Source: Spirochaetales bacterium (GTDB taxonomy: Bacteria > Spirochaetota > Spirochaetia > DSM-2461). From it: 9,820 nucleotides of DNA. Within the stretch, counting starts at the first letter, position 1. The number at the start of each line of letters is the position of its first letter. The position numbers were made by a program, and so were the translations under genes. Shown here one piece after another: positions 1 to 4,808 of the stretch. Location of the stretch: assembly GCA_002748225.1 (NCBI GenBank), contig PDRU01000146.1, positions 1 through 9,820 on the forward strand, in the 5' to 3' direction. The notes beneath the pieces are model-generated. The model saw nothing but the letters and a program-made list of their open reading frames with translations, was not told the origin of the DNA and did not search any database.

Positions 1-203
1 TTTACAAACACAAAATTCTTGTGGAATTCTTCTCAAAAGCTCTGGGACTTGAAGGAAAACACGCAGAGGAAGAAGCCTGCCTTATTGAACATGCCATAGA
101 CCGGGAAACAGCTGAACACTTTAAGAACCTTACCAACTGGATTGTTAAGAACAACGGCTCGGCGCCTCCCCCGGGAACAATTTCTTCCAAATCAGACAGC
201 TAA
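1..203 (+). CDS. DtxR/MntR-family metal-dependent transcriptional repressor, C-terminal fragment
   Basis: Only the last 66 codons lie in the window; the gene begins upstream, and the first complete codon is at position 3. The visible part starts YKHKILVEFF and continues through EEEACLIEH. This is the metal-binding and dimerisation helix pair of the DtxR/IdeR/MntR/TroR family (family knowledge: a KH, a downstream E, then E-A-C-x-x-E-H supply ligands). By my hand alignment the position of DtxR His98 is a Glu here, while the Cys and the E-H pair are kept, so Fe versus Mn specificity cannot be settled. No SH3-like third domain follows; the protein ends in a short polar tail rich in Pro, Gly and Ser, so it is a two-domain form. 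Its TAA overlaps the TAG of the convergent nth gene. The expected role is a cytoplasmic, metal-activated repressor of metal uptake genes. The DNA-binding half is not visible. Confidence 0.8.
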   Translation, partial: YKHKILVEFFSKALGLEGKHAEEEACLIEHAIDRETAEHFKNLTNWIVKNNGSAPPPGTISSKSDS

Positions 204-832
204 ACAACTCCCGTCCTGCAGCACAGATCTTCCAGCGGACATTCATCACACTTCGGCTTTCGGGCACTGCAGCAACGCCGCCCGTGATAATTGGCTTTCA
301 TGGAGAAGTCTGTCCAGCTGCCGCGCGGAATCAGTTCTTCCAGTTCCCGTTCCACTTTGACCGGATCTTTCTGCTCCGTTAAACCCAGCCTGCGGCAAAC
401 CCTCCCGAAATGAGTATCAACAATAATTCCCGGTAAATTCCAGATATGAGCACGGATAACATTGGCGCTTTTTCTTCCAATTCCGGGCAGTGTTACCAGC
501 TCTTCCAGCTCCCGCGGCACCCGGCCCTTATACTCTTGCACAATGCGCGCGGCAGCCGCCTTCAAATTCCGGGCCTTCTGCCGGAAAAAACCCAGAGAAT
601 GAATAACCTCTTCCAAATGGCCTGTATCTGCCCGGGAGAGAGCCTCCGCCGAAGGCCAGCGCTCAAACAAAAGCGGTGTAACCGCGTTTACAGCCGCGTC
701 AGTAGTCTGGGCCGACAGAGCCACCGCTACACAGAGTTCAAACGCGTTTGAATAATTCAGCAGAGACTCATTCCGGGGGTATTCAGCATTCAGACGGCGC
801 AGTATCTCCGGAATATCCTCAGCAGCTTTCAT
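200..832 (-). CDS. nth: Endonuclease III (DNA glycosylase/AP lyase)
   Basis: This 210-residue protein matches the usual length of bacterial endonuclease III, which removes oxidised pyrimidines and nicks abasic sites in base excision repair. The helix-hairpin-helix reads LPGIGRKSANV (residues 115-125), with the expected catalytic lysine at K121 and the aspartate at D139 in the V-D-T-H motif. The C-terminus carries the [4Fe-4S] pattern C-x6-C-x2-C-x5-C at C188, C195, C198 and C204, with extra cysteines at 187 and 205. The frame stays open upstream to 943, but the start at 832 is chosen because an AGGAG lies 6 nt before it and the following residues begin the family's N-terminal helix. The upstream extension is Arg/Cys-rich and unlike the family. 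The gene is convergent with the DtxR-type gene and seems to be transcribed alone. Confidence 0.96.
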   Translation of the reverse strand: MKAAEDIPEILRRLNAEYPRNESLLNYSNAFELCVAVALSAQTTDAAVNAVTPLLFERWPSAEALSRADTGHLEEVIHSLGFFRQKARNLKAAAARIVQEYKGRVPRELEELVTLPGIGRKSANVIRAHIWNLPGIIVDTHFGRVCRRLGLTEQKDPVKVERELEELIPRGSWTDFSMKANYHGRRCCSARKPKCDECPLEDLCCRTGVV

Positions 833-838
833 TTTAAT

Positions 839-843
839 CTCCT
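839..843 (-). promoter_or_regulatory. Ribosome binding site of nth
   Basis: AGGAG on the minus strand, 6 nt upstream of the ATG at 832. It decides the start of nth in favour of the 210-residue form over an extended reading frame beginning at 943. Confidence 0.8.
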
Positions 844-862
844 GTTTTACTCCGCGCCGCAT

Positions 863-890
863 ATTACAGCTCCCCCTGCGGGCTCTGCAA
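863..890 (-). promoter_or_regulatory. Possible promoter of nth
   Basis: On the minus strand a TGTAAT box (868-863, five of six to TATAAT) lies 16 bp from TTGCAG (890-885, three of six to TTGACA). Transcription would begin about 25 nt before the nth start codon. The -35 match is weak, so this is tentative. Confidence 0.3.
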
Positions 891-948
891 CCCGGACAAG
901 AAAGAAACGCTCTCAATAAAACACCCGGACCGCGGCCCGGCAACCCCC

Positions 949-977
949 TTGATTTTCCCCCTCCTCTCCGCTATATT
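949..977 (+). promoter_or_regulatory. Sigma-70-type promoter for tRNA-Arg
   Basis: TTGATT (949-954) and TATATT (972-977) are separated by exactly 17 bp and match the consensus hexamers at four and five of six positions. The predicted start near 984 lies about 40 nt before the mature tRNA 5' end. It is the best promoter match between nth and the tRNA genes. Confidence 0.6.
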
Positions 978-991
978 CTCACCACCTTGTC

Positions 992-1010
992 CTTCCGGAA
1001 ACACCGGAAG
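992..1010 (+). other. Hairpin in the 5' leader of the tRNA-Arg transcript
   Basis: CTTCCGG pairs perfectly with CCGGAAG across a 5-nt loop, between the promoter and the tRNA. The GGAAG of its right arm (1006-1010) could pair instead with CTTCC just before the tRNA (1020-1024), giving two exclusive folds. The function is unknown and the pairing may be incidental. Confidence 0.4.
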
Positions 1011-1025
1011 AGAAAGTACTTCCCT

Positions 1026-1099
1026 GCGTCCTTAGCTCAGTTGGATAGAGTGCCGGGCTTCGAACCCGTAGGTCGGAGGTTCGAGTCCTCCAGGGCGCG
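1026..1099 (+). tRNA. tRNA-Arg (anticodon TCG)
   Basis: A 74-nt cloverleaf. The 7-bp acceptor stem GCGTCCT/AGGGCGC has one G-U pair. The D arm has stem GCTC/GAGT, the anticodon loop is CTTCGAA, the variable loop has 5 nt, and the T arm is GGAGG-TTCGAGT-CCTCC. The discriminator base is G. The first anticodon-stem pair (C27-U43) is mismatched; the other four are Watson-Crick. The next bases are TAA, so CCA is not encoded and must be added after transcription. The anticodon reads CGN arginine codons. Confidence 0.95.
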
Positions 1100-1115
1100 T
1101 AATAAACCCGATAAA

Positions 1116-1134
1116 CGCTTTTAAGCGCTTTTTT
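1116..1134 (+). terminator. Probable intrinsic terminator after tRNA-Arg
   Basis: CGCT and AGCG pair around a TTTA loop (1116-1127). One C and a run of six T follow (1129-1134). The flanking AAACG (1113-1117) and CGTTT (1135-1139) are also complementary and give an alternative fold. The stem is short but the position, 17 nt after the tRNA, fits. Confidence 0.5.
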
Positions 1135-1156
1135 CGTTTCTGTACTCATCTGTTAC

Positions 1157-1185
1157 TAGACATAAGCCGGTAAAAGAGCTACATT
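1157..1185 (+). promoter_or_regulatory. Probable promoter for tRNA-Lys
   Basis: TAGACA (1157-1162, five of six to TTGACA) and TACATT (1180-1185, four of six to TATAAT) are spaced by 17 bp. Transcription would begin about 10 nt before the mature tRNA-Lys. Confidence 0.5.
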
Positions 1186-1202
1186 TTGCTGGCATAAAAA
1201 AC

Positions 1203-1275
1203 GGGCCGTTAGCTCAGCTGGCAGAGCAGCAGACTCTTAATCTGCGGGTCAAAGGTTCGATCCCTTTACGGCTCA
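1203..1275 (+). tRNA. tRNA-Lys (anticodon CTT)
   Basis: A 73-nt cloverleaf. The acceptor stem GGGCCGT/ACGGCTC has one G-U pair, the anticodon stem-loop is GCAGA-CTCTTAA-TCTGC, the T arm is AAAGG-TTCGATC-CCTTT and the discriminator is A. CCA is not encoded. It reads the AAG lysine codon. An isoacceptor for AAA must lie elsewhere in the genome. Confidence 0.96.
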
Positions 1276-1285
1276 AAATGAAATC

Positions 1286-1308
1286 GGGTGGCCCTGCCGC
1301 CCTTTTTT
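1286..1308 (+). terminator. Intrinsic terminator after tRNA-Lys
   Basis: GGGTGGC pairs with GCCGCCC (7 bp, one G-U) around a CCT loop and is followed immediately by six T. It starts 10 nt after tRNA-Lys and separates it from tRNA-Leu. Confidence 0.8.
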
Positions 1309-1368
1309 CATATCCCGGCTTAATTATGTTGCTGAAAGCGGGAACCCTGACTTTCCAGAGTCCGGTAT

Positions 1369-1448
1369 GCGAGAGTGGTGGAATTGGTAGACACGCCGGT
1401 CTTAGGAGCCGGTGCTTCGGCGTAAGGGTTCAAGTCCCTTCTCTCGCA
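1369..1448 (+). tRNA. tRNA-Leu (anticodon TAG)
   Basis: An 80-nt class II tRNA. It has a perfect 7-bp acceptor stem GCGAGAG/CTCTCGC, an anticodon stem CCGGT/GCCGG around the loop CTTAGGA, a long variable arm containing GTGCTTCGGCG, and T arm AAGGG-TTCAAGT-CCCTT. The discriminator is A and CCA is not encoded. It reads CTN leucine codons. No terminator separates it from tig, whose start lies 39 nt downstream. Confidence 0.96.
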
Positions 1449-1474
1449 GAAATTTCCGCGCCAATCTCCGTTTT

Positions 1475-1479
1475 AAGGA
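1475..1479 (+). promoter_or_regulatory. Ribosome binding site of tig
   Basis: AAGGA, 8 nt before the ATG at 1488. Another in-frame ATG at 1479 overlaps this site and has no Shine-Dalgarno sequence of its own, so 1488 is preferred. Confidence 0.65.
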
Positions 1480-1487
1480 TGAAAAAA

Positions 1488-2825
1488 ATGATAGACAACA
1501 AGAGTTTTGAAAAACTGGATAATTCTGCTGTAAAACTCACCGTCAGTGTCACGCCCGACAGTTCAAAGGAAGCCTACAACAGTCTGCTTGCCAAATACGG
1601 AAAACAGATTCAGATACCCGGTTTCCGTAAAGGCAAAGTGCCCCGCGATGTCATTGTCCGTAAATTCGGCGAAGGCATCCGGCAGGAAGCTGCCGCCGAT
1701 CTGGTGGATAAGGCCCTTCAGGAAGTTTTAAAGGATGCCGAGGAAAGTCCCATTTCCCAGCCCGTCCTGGAAAATCTTCCGGAAATGACCCCCGGAGAGA
1801 AATACGAATTCTCGGTAACCTACGACGTATTCCCCGAAATCAAAATGCCTGAATACAAAGGCATTGAAGTTGAAGAGACCCAGGTAAAAATCCTTAAAAA
1901 ACACGAAGATGAGGAACTGGAACGCATCCGGGAACAGAACGCCGTGGTTATTGATAAAAAAGACGGCACTGTCTCCAAAGATGCCATTGTTACCATGGAA
2001 TATGTGGAACTGGGTGAAGATGGAAACGCTCTGGAAGAAACACGGCGCAGGGGTTTTGCCTTCACTGTGGGCCGCGATCCTCATCCCTATCAGGTGGAAG
2101 ATGATATTACCGGCATGAAAACCGGTGAAACCAAAGTTATAGAAAAAACCTTCACCGACGACGCGCCGCCCGCGGTTGCCGGAAGAAGCGTTAAACTGGA
2201 AGTCCGCATTGAAGCTGTTAAAGAACGCGATTTACCGGCTCTGGACGATGAACTGGCCCAGGATGTTTCGGACGATCTGAAAACTCTTGACGATCTGCGC
2301 GCCAAAATTAAATCTGATTTAAAAAAACGCGCTGCCGATAAAATCCGGGCCCTTACCATTAACGCCATTACCGACAAACTCCTGGAAGGCGCAGAAATAG
2401 CTGTTCCCCAGTCCATGCTCAGTGCCGATCTGGAACACACCTGGCAGGACTACGTCCGCCAGTCCGGCGCTCCCGAAGACACACTTATCAAGGCACTGGA
2501 AGACGCGGGGCAGAGCAAGTCGGCCATTATGGATAACTGGAAAGACGATGCCGCCAAATCAATAAAAACCCGGCTGATCTACGGCCGCATTGTGGAAAAC
2601 GAAAAAATAGAAGCTTCTGACGAAGAAACAGCAGCCGAACTGGAAAAACGGGCGGAAGAATTCAAAATGTCCCCTGAAGAACTGGAAAAAATGTTTGGCG
2701 GACCCCAATTCCGTAGTTATCTTAAGAATGAACTTGCCCAGAAAAAACTGTTCGACTTCCTTTTGGAAAGCGCCGCAGTAAAAAAAGGCGAGAAAAAGGA
2801 CTATACTGAATTAATGGAAGCCTGA
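1488..2825 (+). CDS. tig: Trigger factor, ribosome-associated chaperone
   Basis: Encodes 445 residues, the normal trigger factor length. The N-terminal ribosome-binding domain contains the signature GFRKGKVP at residues 45-52, the loop that docks on ribosomal protein L23 near the exit tunnel. A central FKBP-like peptidyl-prolyl isomerase segment follows at roughly residues 150-245, including V-T-M-E-Y and F-T-V-G-R. The rest is the acidic, helical chaperone domain that cradles nascent chains. Start 1488 is set by AAGGA 8 nt upstream; ATG 1479 would add three residues. The frame stays open back through tRNA-Leu, but that is not coding. The gene lies 39 nt after tRNA-Leu and 83 nt before clpP, so it is probably first in a tig-clpP-clpX-lon operon. 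Identification is firm. Confidence 0.97.
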   Translation: MIDNKSFEKLDNSAVKLTVSVTPDSSKEAYNSLLAKYGKQIQIPGFRKGKVPRDVIVRKFGEGIRQEAAADLVDKALQEVLKDAEESPISQPVLENLPEMTPGEKYEFSVTYDVFPEIKMPEYKGIEVEETQVKILKKHEDEELERIREQNAVVIDKKDGTVSKDAIVTMEYVELGEDGNALEETRRRGFAFTVGRDPHPYQVEDDITGMKTGETKVIEKTFTDDAPPAVAGRSVKLEVRIEAVKERDLPALDDELAQDVSDDLKTLDDLRAKIKSDLKKRAADKIRALTINAITDKLLEGAEIAVPQSMLSADLEHTWQDYVRQSGAPEDTLIKALEDAGQSKSAIMDNWKDDAAKSIKTRLIYGRIVENEKIEASDEETAAELEKRAEEFKMSPEELEKMFGGPQFRSYLKNELAQKKLFDFLLESAAVKKGEKKDYTELMEA

Positions 2826-2838
2826 AGGCCGGCGGAGA

Positions 2839-2855
2839 GCGGGCCCAATGCCTGC
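2839..2855 (+). other. Small hairpin between tig and clpP
   Basis: GCGGGC pairs with GCCTGC (6 bp, one G-U) around a CCAAT loop, 13 nt after the tig stop. No T-run follows, so it is not an intrinsic terminator. It could stabilise the tig 3' end or be incidental. Confidence 0.3.
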
Positions 2856-2908
2856 TGTTCCGTCCCTTATTGAGTTTTCAGCCCTGATAAACAAGAGGTA
2901 CTGCCGCC

Positions 2909-3520
2909 ATGATTGATATTCGTTCTGCCTACAACCCCTTTGTTGTTGAAAAAACCGGCATTGGGGAAACACGCTATGATATATGGTCCAAACTGCTTCA
3001 GGAACGCATTATTTTCCTGGGCGGGGAAATCCGCGATATTGACGCCGACCATATTGTTGCCCAGATGCTGTATCTGGAATCACAGGATCCGGAAAAAGAT
3101 ATCAGTTTTTATATTAACAGCCCCGGCGGGTCGGTAACGGCCGGACTGGCCATATACGATACCATGCAGCTTGTATCACCCGATGTTCAGACCATCTGCA
3201 TGGGACAGGCCGCATCCATGGGAGCCATTCTTCTGGCCGGAGGCCAGAAAGGCAAACGCATGGTTCTCCCCTCCGCCCGCATACTGATCCACCAGCCCTG
3301 GGGCGGCGTACAGGGCCAGGCTGTGGATATAGGCATTCAGGCACGTGAAATTGTCCGCCTCAAGAAAATGCTTATCGGCTTTCTGGCTTCCGATACCGGC
3401 AAAGACGAAAAAACTGTCGCGGCCGATCTGGAACGCGACTTCTTCATGTCCGCAGCTGAAGCCGTGGAATACGGTATTGTCGACAAAATACTGACGAGGG
3501 AAAAAGATGGGACGAACTAA
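2909..3520 (+). CDS. clpP: ATP-dependent Clp protease proteolytic subunit
   Basis: Encodes a 203-residue serine peptidase of family S14. It forms the tetradecameric chamber that degrades proteins fed by ClpX or ClpA-type unfoldases in the cytoplasm. The catalytic triad is Ser103 in GQAASMGA, His128 in H-Q-P-W-G-G and Asp177 in L-E-R-D-F-F. The spacings of 25 and 49 residues equal those of E. coli ClpP. The strand YINSPGGSVTAGLAIYD (residues 68-84) is also diagnostic. The N-terminus is short, consistent with a small propeptide. Start 2909 has AGAGGT 9 nt upstream. The last 14 nt overlap the start of clpX, which points to translational coupling and matched supply of protease and unfoldase. Confidence 0.97.
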   Translation: MIDIRSAYNPFVVEKTGIGETRYDIWSKLLQERIIFLGGEIRDIDADHIVAQMLYLESQDPEKDISFYINSPGGSVTAGLAIYDTMQLVSPDVQTICMGQAASMGAILLAGGQKGKRMVLPSARILIHQPWGGVQGQAVDIGIQAREIVRLKKMLIGFLASDTGKDEKTVAADLERDFFMSAAEAVEYGIVDKILTREKDGTN

Positions 3521-4808
3521 GAACAAGGATGTCAAAGTCTGTTCGTTCTGCGGAAAAAATTCGGATGTTGCCAAAAAGCTCATTGCCGGCCCCGGAGTGT
3601 TCATCTGTAACGAATGTGTCGACTTATGCAATAAAATTATCCAGGAGGAAAACGAAGAACTCAACGTTGAGTTTGCCGAAAATCTTCCAGTCCCCAAAGA
3701 AATATGTGCTTTTCTGGACCAGTACGTTATAGGCCAGGAACAGGCAAAAAAAACCCTCTCGGTAGCCGTATACAACCACTACAAAAGAATACTGCACAGA
3801 GGGAAAGTAAACACCGACGATGTAGAACTGGAAAAATCCAACGTTCTGCTGATAGGCCCCACAGGGTCCGGCAAAACACTTCTGGCCCGTACTCTGGCCC
3901 GTAAACTCAAAGTGCCCTTTGCCATAGCCGATGCCACAACACTCACTGAAGCCGGTTATGTCGGTGAAGATGTGGAAAACATCCTTCTCAAACTTATACA
4001 GGCCGCCGGCAGTGACATTGCCGCCGCCGAAAAAGGCATTATCTACATTGACGAAATTGACAAGATAGCCCGCAAAACCGAAAACGTCTCCATTACCCGC
4101 GACGTGTCGGGAGAAGGCGTTCAGCAGGCGCTTTTAAAAATTATAGAAGGCACTGTAGCCTCCGTACCGCCGCAGGGCGGCCGCAAGCACCCGAATCAGG
4201 AAATGCTGAAAATTGACACATCCAACATTCTGGTTATCTGCGGCGGCGCCTTTGTGGGCCTTGAAAAAATAATTGCCTCCCGTGTGGCTAAAAATCCCAT
4301 AGGCTTCGGATCCGACGTAAAAAAAAGTTCCGATACCAGCCTTTCCGAACTTTTCAGCCAGGTACACCCTGACGATTTAATCCATTTCGGCCTTATACCC
4401 GAATTTATCGGACGGCTTCCCATTCAGGTGGCGCTCGACGATCTGAACGAAGACGATTTGGTCCGCATTGTTACTGAACCGAAGAATTCCGTTGTCAAGC
4501 AGTACACCGCCTCCATGGAAATGGACAATGTGGAACTGGACTTCCAGGAAGAAGCTGTTAAAGCCGTAGCCCGTAAAGCCGTCAAACAAAAAACCGGAGC
4601 ACGGGGTATCCGGGCCATTGTGGAATCGGCCATGATAGATATTATGTACGAAATTCCCTCAATACCCGGCCTGAAAAAAGTTGTTATAGGTCCGGAGGTT
4701 ATTGAAGACGGCGTTCAGCCGGAAGTTGTTAAACTGGAGCCTCTTCCGGATCCGGAAAAACGGGAAGATACCGGCGAACAGGATGAAAAGAAACAAATTA
4801 CGGCCTGA
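3507..4808 (+). CDS. clpX: ATP-dependent Clp protease ATP-binding subunit ClpX
   Basis: Encodes a 433-residue AAA+ unfoldase that recognises tagged substrates and threads them into ClpP. The N-terminal zinc-binding domain has C12-x2-C15 and C34-x2-C37. The AAA+ module has Walker A GPTGSGKT (117-124), the pore loop G-Y-V-G (150-153), Walker B I-Y-I-D-E (catalytic D182/E183), the R-K-H pore motif (226-228) and the I-G-F loop that docks on ClpP (265-267). GLIPEFIGRLP and the sensor-2 G-A-R motif follow. All residues needed for activity and for partnership with ClpP are present. The start at 3507 lies inside clpP with GAGGG 6 nt upstream. The C-terminal tail is charged and slightly longer than the family core, and its last 26 nt overlap lon. 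Confidence 0.98.
   Translation: MGRTKNKDVKVCSFCGKNSDVAKKLIAGPGVFICNECVDLCNKIIQEENEELNVEFAENLPVPKEICAFLDQYVIGQEQAKKTLSVAVYNHYKRILHRGKVNTDDVELEKSNVLLIGPTGSGKTLLARTLARKLKVPFAIADATTLTEAGYVGEDVENILLKLIQAAGSDIAAAEKGIIYIDEIDKIARKTENVSITRDVSGEGVQQALLKIIEGTVASVPPQGGRKHPNQEMLKIDTSNILVICGGAFVGLEKIIASRVAKNPIGFGSDVKKSSDTSLSELFSQVHPDDLIHFGLIPEFIGRLPIQVALDDLNEDDLVRIVTEPKNSVVKQYTASMEMDNVELDFQEEAVKAVARKAVKQKTGARGIRAIVESAMIDIMYEIPSIPGLKKVVIGPEVIEDGVQPEVVKLEPLPDPEKREDTGEQDEKKQITA

Noticed and set aside
833..943. N-terminal extension of nth to an ATG at 943
   Set aside because: The extra 37 residues are Arg/Cys-rich and unlike the family. The ATG at 832 has an ideal AGGAG and gives the normal length.
1309..1368. 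A specific promoter for tRNA-Leu and the tig operon, or a CIRCE heat-shock element
   Set aside because: No hexamer pair at acceptable spacing stood out (TTGCTG at 1329 has no good -10), and no TTAGCACTC-type inverted repeat is present.
1278..1487. Extension of the tig frame back to 1278
   Set aside because: It would translate through the terminator after tRNA-Lys and the whole of tRNA-Leu. Family alignment and the AAGGA support a start at 1488.
1100..1487. Integration (att) site at the tRNA genes
   Set aside because: tRNA genes are common integration targets, but no integrase gene and no duplicated tRNA 3' end is present.
3176..3775. 199-codon antisense frame across the clpP/clpX junction
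   Set aside because: It is opposite two strongly conserved genes and shows no independent sign of coding.
4702..4782. lon starting at TTG 4702
   Set aside because: The added residues overlap clpX coding sequence by over 100 nt and are unlike Lon. The GGAGG there is only 3 nt from the TTG. Not fully excluded.
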